A stretch of 40,346 nucleotides of DNA from Nostoc sp. KVJ20 (GCF_001712795.1 NZ_KV757577.1:1-40346); one strand, 5' to 3'; positions 16,580 through 25,688 are shown, counted from the first letter of the stretch. Notes: generated by a model not told the origin, from the sequence alone. Made by a program: numbers and translations.

Positions 16580-17875
16580 GTGATTGAGCGTTATACTTTG
16601 CCCGAAATGGCTAATCTGTGGAGTGAAGCCTATAAACTAAAAACTTGGCTGGAAGTCGAAATTGCTGTTTGTGAGGCTCAAGCTGAACTTGGTTACATTC
16701 CATCTGAGGCGGTTGAGGAAATTAAAGCCAAGGCAGATTTTGACCCGAAGCGGGTACTGGAAATTGAGGCTGTAGTCCGCCATGATGTCATCGCTTTCTT
16801 GACAAATGTCAATGAATATGTTGGTGATGCCGGACGCTATATTCACCTGGGTTTAACTAGCTCGGATGTTTTGGATACGGCTTTAGCATTGCAATTGGTT
16901 GCCAGCCTGGATCTATTATTGCAACGTCTGGAAGATTTGATTCAGGTAATTCGCCAAAAAGCACGGGAACATCGTCATACAGTGATGGCTGGCCGATCGC
17001 ATGGTATTCACGCTGAACCGATTACTTTTGGTTTCAAGCTAGCTGGTTGGTTAGCAGAAGTGTTGCGACACCAAGAACGCCTGAGAATACTCCGCCAAAC
17101 GATCGCAGTGGGTAAGATTTCCGGTGCAGTGGGAACTTATGCAAATGTTGAACCCCGTGTAGAAGCGATCGCTTGCGAAAAACTCGGACTCAAACCCGAT
17201 ACAGCCTCAACCCAAGTTATTTCCCGCGATCGCCACGCCGACTACGTGCAACAATTAGCTTTGGTAGCCGCATCCATCGAACGCTTTGCTGTAGAAATTC
17301 GCAATCTGCAAAAAACAGACGTTCTGGAAGTTGAAGAATTTTTCGCCAAAGGTCAGAAAGGTTCCTCAGCAATGCCACACAAGCGCAACCCCATCCGTTC
17401 GGAACGCCTGACGGGAATGGCACGACTCGTCAGAAGTCATGCCGGTGCAGCTTTAGAAAACGTTGCCCTTTGGCATGAGCGGGATATTTCCCACAGTTCT
17501 GTAGAACGAGTAATTTTGCCAGATGCTTGCACTTTGACTCACTTTATGTTGTCAGAAATAACCGACTTGGTGAAAAACCTGTTGGTCTATCCTGAGAACA
17601 TGGAACGGAATCTCAACTGTTATGGCGGGGTTGTGTTTAGCCAAAAAGTGCTACTGGCTCTGATAGATAAGGGAAGCAAGCGAGAAGATGCTTATGCGAT
17701 CGTTCAAGAAAGCGCTCACGCTGCTTGGAACAAAGCAGAAGGCAACTTCCAAGACTTGATTAGCAAAGACCCGCGTGTTACTCAAAAGTTATCTCCAGAA
17801 GAACTAGAGGTCTGTTTCGACCCCCAGCAACATCTCCAGCATTTAGAAGAAGTTTACCAACGATTAGGTATTTAG
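16580..17875 (+). CDS. purB: Adenylosuccinate lyase
   Basis: The 431-residue cytoplasmic enzyme cleaves SAICAR to AICAR and adenylosuccinate to AMP in purine synthesis, releasing fumarate. The fumarase/aspartase superfamily signature is clear: GSSAMPHKRNPIRSE (about 260-275, with the catalytic serine loop). Substrate-binding segments TSSDVLDTALALQL and AGRSHGIHAEPITFG (catalytic His) are also present. Length is normal (about 430) and the C-terminal helical domain is complete. The start is GTG (VIERYTLPEM). A near-palindrome follows the gene. Confidence 0.96.
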   Translation: MIERYTLPEMANLWSEAYKLKTWLEVEIAVCEAQAELGYIPSEAVEEIKAKADFDPKRVLEIEAVVRHDVIAFLTNVNEYVGDAGRYIHLGLTSSDVLDTALALQLVASLDLLLQRLEDLIQVIRQKAREHRHTVMAGRSHGIHAEPITFGFKLAGWLAEVLRHQERLRILRQTIAVGKISGAVGTYANVEPRVEAIACEKLGLKPDTASTQVISRDRHADYVQQLALVAASIERFAVEIRNLQKTDVLEVEEFFAKGQKGSSAMPHKRNPIRSERLTGMARLVRSHAGAALENVALWHERDISHSSVERVILPDACTLTHFMLSEITDLVKNLLVYPENMERNLNCYGGVVFSQKVLLALIDKGSKREDAYAIVQESAHAAWNKAEGNFQDLISKDPRVTQKLSPEELEVCFDPQQHLQHLEEVYQRLGI

Positions 17876-17888
17876 GATTAATTTGCTT

Positions 17889-17914
17889 GTAGTGAGCGCT
17901 TAAGCGCTTACTAC
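17889..17914. terminator. Near-perfect palindrome after purB
   Basis: The sequence gtagtgagcgctt is followed by aagcgcttactac, a 13-bp inverted repeat with one mismatch, beginning 14 bases after the purB stop. It may act as a terminator, or belong to a dispersed palindrome family. No T-run follows. Confidence 0.5.
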
Positions 17915-18018
17915 TAACTTGTTACCCAAAAAATACGCAGATATTACAAAAAAGATATATATGACTCTTATTTGATTTTTGAAAAAACACCTTACAACTC
18001 AAAAAGCCTTCTTGCTTA

Positions 18019-18137
18019 TTGCCTATTGCCTATTGCCTATTGCCTATTGCCTATTGCCTATTGCCTATTACCTATTGCCTATTGCCTATTGCCTATTGCC
18101 TATTGCCTATTGCCTATTGCCTATTGCCTATTGCCTA
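18019..18137 (+). repeat. Heptamer tandem repeat, 17 x TTGCCTA
   Basis: Seventeen uninterrupted 7-bp units, all ttgccta except one ttaccta (18068-18074), with a decayed unit (ttgctta) just before. This is a short tandemly repeated repetitive sequence (STRR) of the kind known in heterocystous cyanobacteria. Because seven is not a multiple of three, all three frames translate as the same repeated peptide (LPIAYCL), so the ORFs here are artefacts. Confidence 0.95.
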
Positions 18138-18291
18138 CCCACGCAAGTAAGTTCAAAAATCAAAGCAGATTCCTATATAAAGATACCAACAAAATTTAGT
18201 ATTGCAATTTGTTTAATGCTGGAATTATTGCTCATAGTGGGTAGTATACACAACAAATACTTACTTATTTATTAGTGTTACCAGTGCTTTG

Positions 18292-18843
18292 ATGATTGAA
18301 ATCCTAGCCACACTTTCTGCATCTGCCGCAGCAGGAATGAGAATAGGCATACCTTTGCTAATTATTGGACTATTGCAGGGTAGTAACTTATGGTCGCAAG
18401 TTCCAATTTTATCTCACATTTCTCCACCAATATTATTAGGCTGCCTCACCAGTTGGTCATTAATTGAATTATTAGTCTCAAAAAAACTATGGGGGCAAAG
18501 ATTGCTCCAACTGATTCAGTTATTTATGTCTCCCCTCGTGGGCGCAATTATGGGTTTAGGAGTAGCTACCGCAACAGCAACGCCAAACTGGCTGATTGCC
18601 ATAATTGGGGGTTTGCTAGCTTTGGTACTCCAGTTAGTCCAAGTTGGTTGGTTCTATCGGTTACGTGGCTTACCGTTGTGGGCAGTATTTCTTCAAGATA
18701 CCTTGTGTATTGCTTTAGTGCTTTTTGCCTTTGATGCTCCCTGGCAAGGAGGAGTAATTGCTTTAATACTGCTCTGGTTTGCAGTTCGTAGTGCTAAACA
18801 GTGGTATGGCTGGTATAACAAGGGTACAAGGCGTAGGGCGTAG
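18292..18843 (+). CDS. DUF4126 family membrane protein
   Basis: The 183-residue protein begins at the ATG at 18292; a TTG three bases earlier is less likely. It is strongly hydrophobic with about five membrane segments, and contains the ATLSASAAAGMRIGIPLLIIGLLQ start and the SPLVGAIMGLGVATATATPNW and FLQDTLCIALVLFAFDAPWQGG blocks typical of DUF4126 proteins. The function is unknown. The last codons (RRRA-stop) are made from a heptamer repeat tract (ggcgtag), so the repeat has replaced or extended the natural C-terminus. Confidence 0.75.
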   Translation: MIEILATLSASAAAGMRIGIPLLIIGLLQGSNLWSQVPILSHISPPILLGCLTSWSLIELLVSKKLWGQRLLQLIQLFMSPLVGAIMGLGVATATATPNWLIAIIGGLLALVLQLVQVGWFYRLRGLPLWAVFLQDTLCIALVLFAFDAPWQGGVIALILLWFAVRSAKQWYGWYNKGTRRRA

Positions 18844-18906
18844 GGCGTAGGGCGTAGGGCGTAGGGCATGGGGCATTGGGCATGGGGCATGGGGCATGGG
18901 GCATGG
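18830..18906 (+). repeat. Heptamer repeat, 11 units
   Basis: Five units of ggcgtag pass into six of ggcatgg/ggcattg. The first two units encode the end and stop codon of the DUF4126 gene. The second half is the reverse complement of the ccaatgc tract at 19024-19079, so the two can pair. Confidence 0.9.
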
Positions 18907-19023
18907 GGCAAGCATAGAAGTCTAAAAATCAGGCTTCCTTTGATGGCTATGTCATCCCCAACGGGGTACAAAACTTTTTATAACGGAGACGCTATGCAAA
19001 CGGAAGGACAAAGGAAGATTTTT

Positions 19024-19079
19024 CCAATGCCCAATGCCCAATGCCCAATACCCAATGCCCAATCCCCAATCCCCAATGC
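19024..19079 (+). repeat. Heptamer repeat, 8 units (ccaatgc)
   Basis: Eight 7-bp units, mostly ccaatgc with ccaatac and ccaatcc variants. They match the CCCCA(A/G)T consensus of cyanobacterial STRR sequences. The tract ends four bases before the stop codon of hemH. Confidence 0.9.
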
Positions 19080-19082
19080 CCT

Positions 19083-20249
19083 TTATTGCAAAAGCCCAAT
19101 CATGTGCAAAAAGCCATGACCAGTAATTAGCTCTACGATTAAGGCAATAAAACCGAGCATCGCAATCCGACCATTCCATACTTCAGCGCTAGTCGTCAGA
19201 CCCCACTCCCAACGCTCTTGAGGGTACATCTTTACCATTTTTTTCATTTGAGCAGCTTGGGAAAGCTTGAAACTGGGGTTTCTCAACGCATCGATCACTA
19301 ATTCGGCTAGTGCATTAATAAATACTGGATGGGTATTAGGAGCCGGTACGCGACGGAAGTTGTGAATTCCTGATTCTTCGGCTACTTCCCGATACTCAAT
19401 ATCGATTTCTTGTAGTGTCTCGATATGCTCTGAGACAAAACTAATTGGCACGACAACCAAATCTTTCACGCCTTCTGCGCCTAGTTCTTTGAGAGCATCT
19501 TCAGTATAGGGTTGGAGCCATTCTACTGGGCCGACACGGCTTTGGTAAGCTAAGGTGTGGGCATTGGGCCGATTGAGAGTCTGCATAATCAACGCAGTAC
19601 ATTCTTCAATTTCCGCCTGGTAAGGGTCGCCTGCTTCCTCAACGTAGCTTTTCGGAACGCCGTGAGCGCTGAAGAATATATGAACCTCATCCGGGTTAGG
19701 GAATTGCTCAAGTTCCTGGGCTATGAGTTGCGCCATTGCTTGCAGGTAGCCTGGTTGTTTGTACCAAGAAGGAATGACTGTGTAATCAATTGGTTGAAGT
19801 TTTGGGTCTTCTTGCCAAAGCTTTTCTAAAAGCCGGAAGCTGGAACCACTGGTACTGATAGAAAACTGGGGATATAGTGGTAAGATTACCAGGTGTTCTA
19901 CCTTATCTTGGCTGATCTGTGCGATCGCCTCTTCTGTATAGGGATGCCAATAACGCATTCCCACATAAATATCAACTTCTTGCCCCAAAAAACCTAACTG
20001 TTCTTTTAAAGCTTCACCTTGGGCTTCTGTGATCCGCCGCAATGGTGAACCACCACCGATTTGCTTATAATTTTCTTGAGATGTTCTGGTTCGCCGCGTG
20101 GCAATAAACCAGGCTAGGGGTTTTTGCAACCAGCGAAATGGTAGGCGAATAATTTCCGGATCGGAAAATAGGTTGTATAAAAACGGCCCGACATCCTCTA
20201 GCTTATCGGGGCCACCGAGATTGAGTAATAAGACGCCTACACGACCCAT
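19083..20249 (-). CDS. hemH: Ferrochelatase with C-terminal chlorophyll-binding helix
   Basis: The 388-residue enzyme inserts ferrous iron into protoporphyrin IX to make heme. Ferrochelatase features are [15 protein letters not shown], the [14 protein letters not shown] motif, the active-site histidine in [19 protein letters not shown], and [14 protein letters not shown] near the C-terminus of the core. After about residue 330 comes a linker and a membrane helix of the CAB/HLIP type ([23 protein letters not shown], ExxNxR-like), the layout of type II ferrochelatases in cyanobacteria and chloroplasts. Convergent with the DUF4126 gene, with heptamer repeats between them, and divergent from the methyltransferase gene. 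Confidence 0.96.
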   Translation of the reverse strand: MGRVGVLLLNLGGPDKLEDVGPFLYNLFSDPEIIRLPFRWLQKPLAWFIATRRTRTSQENYKQIGGGSPLRRITEAQGEALKEQLGFLGQEVDIYVGMRYWHPYTEEAIAQISQDKVEHLVILPLYPQFSISTSGSSFRLLEKLWQEDPKLQPIDYTVIPSWYKQPGYLQAMAQLIAQELEQFPNPDEVHIFFSAHGVPKSYVEEAGDPYQAEIEECTALIMQTLNRPNAHTLAYQSRVGPVEWLQPYTEDALKELGAEGVKDLVVVPISFVSEHIETLQEIDIEYREVAEESGIHNFRRVPAPNTHPVFINALAELVIDALRNPSFKLSQAAQMKKMVKMYPQERWEWGLTTSAEVWNGRIAMLGFIALIVELITGHGFLHMIGLLQ

Positions 20250-20342
20250 AGCAGTTACTTTCCCCCAATCTTTTCAGGTTTTTTACTAATGTTAACAATA
20301 TATCTTTATTAAATATAAAGCTTAATAGCAAGGAAATATGCA

Positions 20343-20966
20343 ATGGCAACAATTTTAAGAGATTGGAGTTACCGCTATCAGTGGTTATATGATGGTATCT
20401 CTCGTTTAGCAGCCTTAAGTGTAGGTGGTGAAGCTCGTTTTCGGCAACTTGCTTTGCAAGGCTTAACAATTCACTCAGATACTCACATATTAGATTTATG
20501 TTGCGGCAGTGGACAAACGACGGAATTTTTGGTAAAAATTTCACAAAATGTAACAGGATTGGACGCTTCACCTAAGTCTTTACAACGGGCGCGGCAAAAT
20601 GTACCCTCAGCTTCATATATAGAAGCTTTTGCCGAGGAGATGCCATTTGCAGATAATCTGTTTGATGTGGTGCATACCAGCGTTGCATTACACGAGATGC
20701 AGCCTCAGCAATTACGAAAAATTATTAATGAAGTTTATCGAGTACTAAAAGCAGGAGGGGTGTTTACACTAGTGGATTTTCACGCTCCAACAAATCCGAT
20801 ATTTTGGCCTGGGGTATCAGTGTTTTTATGGTTGTTTGAGACGGAAACAGCTTGGGAATTGCTCAAAACTGATTTAGCTGAGTTGTTAACTAAGACTGGC
20901 TTTGATGTAGGTGAGCCAACTTTATATGCAGGTGGTAGTTTACAAGTAATACAGGCGAAGAAGTGA
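20343..20966 (+). CDS. Class I SAM-dependent methyltransferase
   Basis: The 207-residue protein has the Rossmann methyltransferase motifs in order: motif I ILDLCCGSGQTTEFL (about 48-62), the acidic motif II NVTGLDASPKSL, FAEEMPFADNLFDVVHTSVALHEM, and RVLKAGGVFTLVDFH. The layout is that of UbiE/COQ5-like (Methyltransf_11) enzymes. Substrate unknown: a quinone, lipid or small metabolite. The gene starts at ATG 20343 after an AAGGAA site and is divergent from hemH with 93 bp between them, so they share a promoter region. Confidence 0.85.
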   Translation: MATILRDWSYRYQWLYDGISRLAALSVGGEARFRQLALQGLTIHSDTHILDLCCGSGQTTEFLVKISQNVTGLDASPKSLQRARQNVPSASYIEAFAEEMPFADNLFDVVHTSVALHEMQPQQLRKIINEVYRVLKAGGVFTLVDFHAPTNPIFWPGVSVFLWLFETETAWELLKTDLAELLTKTGFDVGEPTLYAGGSLQVIQAKK

Positions 20967-21510
20967 AGGTTGAAGGAGGCAGGAGGCAGGAGGTTTTACG
21001 GCGTTGCTGAATCAAGGGATGATTCTTGTAGGGTGGGCGTCTCGCCACTGGTGTCAACTTAAGCCAAAAATAGCGTACTGATTGGGTGTTGTTCACCCGC
21101 CAGGGATTGTAAATCCCTGACTAATTGCTCAAGTCTACTGAAGTAGACTGAAAATTTTTGCGCTATGAAGTCCTCTTCAGAGGACTTTAGCTATGAGACA
21201 GGGATTTACAATCCCTGGCGGACGTGTGGTTTCGCGTTAAGTTGACACCAGTGGCAAGATGCTCATCCCACAAAACTAGCAAAATCATCCTGCAAATATG
21301 CAACGCCGATTTTACCTCAGTTGGGGCCAAGACCTGTCTGGTCGCGGCAGGAAACAGATAAATATCTGCAATATCAAGCCAAAGAACCCAGGATAATGAA
21401 TCATAATTAATCTCTATAGCTTTGAGCTATCAGCGATCAGCCACCAGTTAAAAGCCGGAAGCTGAGATGCAGAATGCCAAAGGCTTTTGATTCAACTTAA
21501 CGAATTGACT
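20967..21510. other. Gene-free stretch with MITE-like element
   Basis: No gene is seen. Most of the first 340 bases form the inverted-repeat element at 21000-21308. The remainder (21310-21510) holds a ctatcagcgatcagc repeat and the probable promoter region of the oxidoreductase gene, without a clear ribosome-binding site. Confidence 0.75.
21000..21308. mobile_element. MITE-like element with nested inverted repeats
   Basis: The outer ends are ggcgttgc and gcaacgcc. The termini continue into gccactggtgtcaacttaa at 21044-21062, with its complement at 21238-21256. An inner perfect 22-bp inverted repeat pairs 21098-21119 with 21199-21220. Two smaller hairpins lie in the loop (21132-21149 and 21169-21186). 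Direct repeats ttttac (20994-20999 and 21310-21315) flank it and may be the target duplication. It is non-coding, so it depends on a transposase elsewhere. Confidence 0.75.
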
Positions 21511-22533
21511 ATGAATTCTGAACAAATCAAAAATTCTCTAAATATTTCACCAGCGATACGCGTGGGAGTACTGGGTTTCGGCGGACTCGGACAAGCAGCC
21601 GCCAAGGTAGTTGCTGGCAAACGGGAAATGATTTTAGTCGCAGCAGCAGATCAAAAAGGCTACGCTTATGCTGCTGACGGTTTAAATACTGAAAAATCCA
21701 TTGCAACCTATCAATCCGAAGGTTCGGTGGGTTATTTAGAGCCAGTTGGGACATTAACAAATCAAAGTATTCAGGATTTAATCGAAATAGCTCAACCTGT
21801 AGATGGGTATTTTTTGGCTTTACCCAACCTACCTAATGACTTTATTCCCACTGTAGCCAAGCAGTTTATCAAATCTGGTTGGCGTGGGGTATTAGTAGAT
21901 GCGATTAAACGCACCACTGCTGTAGAACAACTCCTCGCGATGAAAGAGGAACTGCAAGCCGCTGGGATTACCTACATGACAGGATGTGGTGCTACACCTG
22001 GACTACTAACAGCAGCAGCAGCTTTAGCCGCCCAAAGCTACGCCGAAATTCATCAAGTTGAAATTACCTTTGGGGTGGGAATTGCTAACTGGGAAGCTTA
22101 CCGCGCCACTGTTCGAGAGGACATCGGCCACATGCCTGGTTACACAGTGGAAACTGCTAGGGCGATGACTGACGCGGAAGTAGAAGCACTACTAGATAAA
22201 ACTAATGGCGTGCTGACATTGACAAATATGGAACATGCTGATGATGTGATGTTAGAAGTGGCAGGGATAGTGGGGCGCGATCGCGTTACAGTTGGTGGTG
22301 TAGTCGATACCCGCAATCCCAAAAAGCCCCTCAGCACCAATGTGAAGGTAACAGGACGTACCTTTGAAGGGAAGATTTCTACCCATACTTTTACTCTTGG
22401 AGATGAAACCAGCATGGCAGCAAATGTCTGCGGCCCTGCTTTCGGCTATCTCAAAGCTGGTAGACAATTGCACCAACGCGGCATCTATGGAATATTTACC
22501 GCAGCTGAAATTATGCCGCAATTTGTTAAGTAA
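21511..22533 (+). CDS. Saccharopine-dehydrogenase-like oxidoreductase
   Basis: The start taken is the ATG at 21511 (340 residues); a TTG at 21487 would add eight. The N-terminal Rossmann fold binds NAD(P) through [16 protein letters not shown] (about residues 19-34). The rest resembles saccharopine dehydrogenase-like proteins of cyanobacteria ([65 protein letters not shown]). The substrate is unknown. It is separated from the downstream hydrolase gene only by a heptamer tract. Confidence 0.8.
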   Translation: MNSEQIKNSLNISPAIRVGVLGFGGLGQAAAKVVAGKREMILVAAADQKGYAYAADGLNTEKSIATYQSEGSVGYLEPVGTLTNQSIQDLIEIAQPVDGYFLALPNLPNDFIPTVAKQFIKSGWRGVLVDAIKRTTAVEQLLAMKEELQAAGITYMTGCGATPGLLTAAAALAAQSYAEIHQVEITFGVGIANWEAYRATVREDIGHMPGYTVETARAMTDAEVEALLDKTNGVLTLTNMEHADDVMLEVAGIVGRDRVTVGGVVDTRNPKKPLSTNVKVTGRTFEGKISTHTFTLGDETSMAANVCGPAFGYLKAGRQLHQRGIYGIFTAAEIMPQFVK

Positions 22534-22535
22534 AT

Positions 22536-22664
22536 AGGGAATGGGGAATGGGGCATGGGGCATGGGGAATAGGTTCAAGAGTTTTCCCCTCTACACCCCG
22601 CCCAATTCCCAATGCCCAATGCCCAATGCCCAATGCCCAATCCCCAATCCCCAATCCCCAATTC
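22536..22664 (+). repeat. Paired heptamer repeat tracts
   Basis: A ggggaat/ggggcat tract (22536-22571) and a ccaatgc/ccaatcc tract (about 22602-22664) are reverse complements of each other, separated by about 30 bases, so the transcript could fold into a long hairpin. Same STRR family as 18865-18906 and 19024-19079. The tract sits directly after the oxidoreductase stop codon. Confidence 0.85.
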
Positions 22665-22703
22665 TTATAATGGGATTTCAACGCTGATAAATCGGAGGTA
22701 AGT

Positions 22704-23612
22704 GTGACCACTACAGTACACTGGCAGGAACGAGTTGGTAATCAAAGAGATTGGATTTGGCACGGCTGGCAAACCCGCTACACTTACATTCGCCCTAGCC
22801 AAAATCACCACAATACAACACCTCTAATTCTGTTACATGGCTTTGGTGCTTCCATTGGTCATTGGCGACATAATTTAGAGGTGTTGGGTGAGCATCACAC
22901 AGTTTACGCCATCGATATGCTGGGTTTTGGCGCTTCTGAAAAAGCCGCAGCTAATTACAGTATTGAACTCTGGGTAGAGCAAGTTTATGATTTCTGGAAA
23001 ACATTTATCCGTCAACCAGCAATATTAATAGGCAATTCCAACGGTTCACTGATTTCTATGGCCGCCGCTGCTGCCCATCCTGATATGGTGGGGGGTATGG
23101 TGATGATGAGTTTACCAGACCCGTCTTTAGAACAAGAAGCAATTCCTCCTGTACTACGCCCACTTGTCAGAGCAATTAAAAATGTTGTCGCTTCGCCGTT
23201 AATACTTAAACCTGTGTTTAACTTCGTCCGCCGTCCTGGGGTGCTGCGCCGTTGGGCTAGTCTTGCCTACGCTAATCCAGAGGCGATTACCGATGAACTG
23301 ATCGAAATTTTAGCAGGGCCTCCCCAAGACCGGGGTTCCGCTAGGGCATTTAGTGCTTTGTTCAAAGCTGCGATCGGAATTAATTTTAGTCCCAGTGTCA
23401 AGACAGTGTTACCAACCTTAACAATTCCGATGCTGTTAATTTGGGGACAAAAAGATCGGTTTGTTCCGCCAGCCCTTGCTAGCCAATTTGCCCAGTACAA
23501 CGAGAAACTGGAAGTGCTGAATCTAGAGGATGTAGGGCATTGTCCCCATGATGAATGTCCAGAACAAGTTAACCAAGCGATTTTGGATTGGATTGAGAGA
23601 TGGGTTGGCTGA
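22704..23612 (+). CDS. Alpha/beta-fold hydrolase
   Basis: The 302-residue protein has a canonical alpha/beta hydrolase triad: nucleophile serine in [13 protein letters not shown] (about 112), aspartate in [13 protein letters not shown] and histidine in [14 protein letters not shown]. The oxyanion region [14 protein letters not shown] is also present. It groups with haloalkane dehalogenase/MenH-like and plant pheophytinase-like hydrolases; the true substrate is unknown. The start is GTG at 22704, decided by GGAGGT at 22694-22699. It is complete, with normal family length. Confidence 0.88.
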   Translation: MTTTVHWQERVGNQRDWIWHGWQTRYTYIRPSQNHHNTTPLILLHGFGASIGHWRHNLEVLGEHHTVYAIDMLGFGASEKAAANYSIELWVEQVYDFWKTFIRQPAILIGNSNGSLISMAAAAAHPDMVGGMVMMSLPDPSLEQEAIPPVLRPLVRAIKNVVASPLILKPVFNFVRRPGVLRRWASLAYANPEAITDELIEILAGPPQDRGSARAFSALFKAAIGINFSPSVKTVLPTLTIPMLLIWGQKDRFVPPALASQFAQYNEKLEVLNLEDVGHCPHDECPEQVNQAILDWIERWVG

Positions 23613-23709
23613 TCGCCAACCATTGGTTATTCTCTAATATTCCCTAAATATTATGCAGTGGGAGCGATCGCATTGATCGCATCACTAATACCTTTAAATT
23701 CTTTGACAT

Positions 23710-24078
23710 CTAGCCAATCGTGGCTTGGTTAGTGTCAACATCTGTAGTTCCATGCACAGAATTAGCCACAGAAACCATCTTATTAAGAATTTCTTGACTA
23801 GGAACTTTACCTTTCAACACTACAGTGCTACCTGTTTGAGCTACCCAAAGGGTATTAACATCATCGAGTTGGGGATCTTCATCAAATGCCAACGCTACCC
23901 GCTTTGCCAACCCACTTTGGTCGTATTCTCCGTTTAATCCCAGACGTTCTGGGGGTATAGATTGAGTAGCAGTAGGTGAAACGCTAGTACTTGGAGCTTG
24001 CGGTATGGCCTGTGCAGTCGGATTTACTTGTGCATTTTGAGGTTTTTCCATTCCAAACAGTCTTTTTAACCAACTCAT
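23710..24078 (-). CDS. BON-domain protein
   Basis: The start chosen is the ATG at 24078 (MSWLKRLFGMEK), with AGGAG about 10 bases upstream; a longer frame to 24171 lacks support. The 122-residue protein has a proline/threonine-rich linker (about 15-50) and a C-terminal BON domain (LAKRVALAFDEDPQLDDVNTLWVAQTGSTVVLKGKVPSQEILNKMVSVANSVHGTTDV), a fold thought to bind phospholipid or membrane. There is no signal peptide. After the stop, the next frame continues as DWLDVKEFKGISDAINAIAP before TAA, so a one-base frameshift near 23715 may have shortened it. Confidence 0.75.
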   Translation of the reverse strand: MSWLKRLFGMEKPQNAQVNPTAQAIPQAPSTSVSPTATQSIPPERLGLNGEYDQSGLAKRVALAFDEDPQLDDVNTLWVAQTGSTVVLKGKVPSQEILNKMVSVANSVHGTTDVDTNQATIG

Positions 24079-24256
24079 ATAAACTTTTCTCCTAATTAAA
24101 GACTCATCAAACGTAAGTATAAAAGTTTTACAGAAGCTCGGCATCTGCCAATGAAAAGATATACATTCCATTCAATTCATGCTTGGAGTATGATTTCTGT
24201 CCAATTTATCTTTAAAGAATGCAATGAGTGCAACCATTAAGTTTAAAATAGAAGGT

Positions 24257-24276
24257 CGCACTAACAATTTAGTGCG
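24257..24276 (+). promoter_or_regulatory. Hairpin in the ilvN leader
   Basis: Perfect 8-bp arms cgcactaa and ttagtgcg flank a 4-base loop, 73-92 bases before the ilvN start. It could be an operator or a leader hairpin. No leader peptide rich in branched-chain residues is seen, so classical attenuation is not supported. Confidence 0.35.
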
Positions 24277-24348
24277 GTAGTACCTCTAGCGTAGCCCTTA
24301 GCTAGTGTCTGCGTTACTCAATTCCTGCTCTAGCCTCTGTTGGCGAAG

Positions 24349-24867
24349 ATGAAACATACTCTTTCGGTTCTTGTAGAAGATGAGGCGGGTGTTCTTTCCC
24401 GCATTTCTGGTTTATTTGCACGTCGCGGCTTTAATATTGAAAGCCTTGCTGTTGGCCCTGCTGAACAAGGAGGAGTCTCCCGAATTACGATGGTAGTCCC
24501 TGGTGACGATCGCGTTATCGAGCAACTCACCAAGCAACTGTACAAGTTAGTCAATGTCCTAAAAGTACAGGACATTACCGAAACTCCTTGCGTCGAGAGG
24601 GAATTGATGCTTTTGAAAGTCAATGCTAGTAGCAGCAATCGCTCAGAAGTGATCGAACTGTCTCAGATTTTCCGGGCGCGAGTCGTGGACGTGGCGGAAG
24701 ATTCTCTCACCTTAGAAGTTGTGGGAGATCCAGGTAAAATGGTAGCGATCGTGCAGGTGTTGCAAAAATTTGGTTTGAAAGAAATCGCCCGCACAGGCAA
24801 AATTGCCCTAACTCGTGAGTCGGGCGTGAATACCGAGTTACTCAAATCTTTGGAAGCAAAGGTTTAG
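24349..24867 (+). CDS. ilvN: Acetolactate synthase small (regulatory) subunit
   Basis: The 172-residue protein is the regulatory subunit of acetohydroxyacid synthase, the first committed step of valine, leucine and isoleucine synthesis; it binds the large subunit and confers valine feedback inhibition. It opens with an ACT domain ([37 protein letters not shown], about 1-75). A C-terminal ALS_ss domain follows ([46 protein letters not shown]). The ATG at 24349 gives the family's usual start; a TTG nine bases earlier is less likely. It stands alone, without ilvB nearby. Confidence 0.95.
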   Translation: MKHTLSVLVEDEAGVLSRISGLFARRGFNIESLAVGPAEQGGVSRITMVVPGDDRVIEQLTKQLYKLVNVLKVQDITETPCVERELMLLKVNASSSNRSEVIELSQIFRARVVDVAEDSLTLEVVGDPGKMVAIVQVLQKFGLKEIARTGKIALTRESGVNTELLKSLEAKV

Positions 24868-24927
24868 TTGGGAATTTAAATCAAGACTCAGAAATACTCA
24901 ACAGCAAGCACATAAATCAAACGCAGT

Positions 24928-24961
24928 AGAAGTCATAGTGGCAATTGTTACTATGACTTCT
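24928..24961 (+). terminator. Hairpin after ilvN
   Basis: Perfect 12-bp arms agaagtcatagt and actatgacttct flank a 10-base loop, 61 bases after the ilvN stop. It is a stable stem but is not followed by a T-run. Likely transcript 3' end structure. Confidence 0.6.
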
Positions 24962-25284
24962 GCTTTGAGAACTGAAAAAATTGAAGAAGAATTCAAGGGA
25001 ATTAGAGCCAGCCTTTTTAAGGGGGATCAGGGACTTTTGCAAGTTTAAATCAATAGAGAAGTAACAATAACTACTAGCCTACAGTTAAGCATCTGTGGTT
25101 ATGTCTTTTTATATGCATAAGTTACGCCAAATTGGCATGACGCGACTAATAAAAAACTGCTACAAAGTTAATAAGCTAAACCACATTTAGTTTGCATATC
25201 TAAAATTTATATAACTCTTGTGTGGGCATCTTGTCCGCCCTAATTATGCAAATTCAATCTGGAACCGCTTTGAAGGATAAAACA

Positions 25285-25307
25285 TTAACAATAGCTACTA
25301 TTGTTAA
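25285..25307. promoter_or_regulatory. Palindrome upstream of the polysaccharide cluster
   Basis: Perfect 10-bp arms ttaacaatag and ctattgttaa flank three bases, about 380 bp before the first cluster gene. The dyad is AT-rich and has no T-run, so an operator is a reasonable guess. The binding protein is unknown. Confidence 0.4.
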
Positions 25308-25688
25308 TAGTCGTGAGCATAGCTATTGGCTGATTTAAAATATTGAATTGAAATAGTTAGAAGTATCTATTTTGAGCCAAAAAACTCATTGAATAAATGA
25401 ATACGGAAGCAAGCTATGTGCAACATCTTTGCAAGGATAGAATAAATAATCACTCGCTAAACTGTATTGATTTATAGAGACTATTTATAGACATTAATAG
25501 TCTAATGTCAATTTAGTCAATTGCTGAGATGTTGCAATTCCCTAAAACGAGTATCTATATAGGTAAAATTGATAGTGGCAACATTCTTTAAATGGCGTTA
25601 ATTGACTATATTTACTGACCCAAAAAAATTGGAATTTTTCTACTTGCTTGAGATGATTATTTAAATTATCTGAGAGGATTTTACATAC

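Larger units (their letters stand above)
24868..25688. promoter_or_regulatory. Long AT-rich region before the polysaccharide cluster
   Basis: No gene is seen in these 821 bases. They hold the post-ilvN hairpin (24928-24961), a palindrome at 25285-25307 and a gggc...gccc hairpin near 25225-25241. The final 150 bases are AT-rich and end in a weak GAGAGGA site 10-16 bases before the first cluster gene. The promoter of the cluster probably lies here. Confidence 0.5.

Noticed and set aside
17972..18275. Two overlapping ORFs of 75 and 98 codons with repeated LPIAYCL peptides
   Set aside because: They are translations of the ttgccta heptamer array. A 7-bp unit gives the same peptide in all three frames, so openness is automatic.
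18019..19079. Regular repeats that could suggest a CRISPR array
   Set aside because: The units are 7 bp with no spacers, and no cas genes are present. They are STRR-type heptamers.
24079..24171. Longer N-terminus of the BON-domain protein
   Set aside because: The 31 extra residues do not look like a domain or signal peptide, whereas the ATG at 24078 has an AGGAG site.
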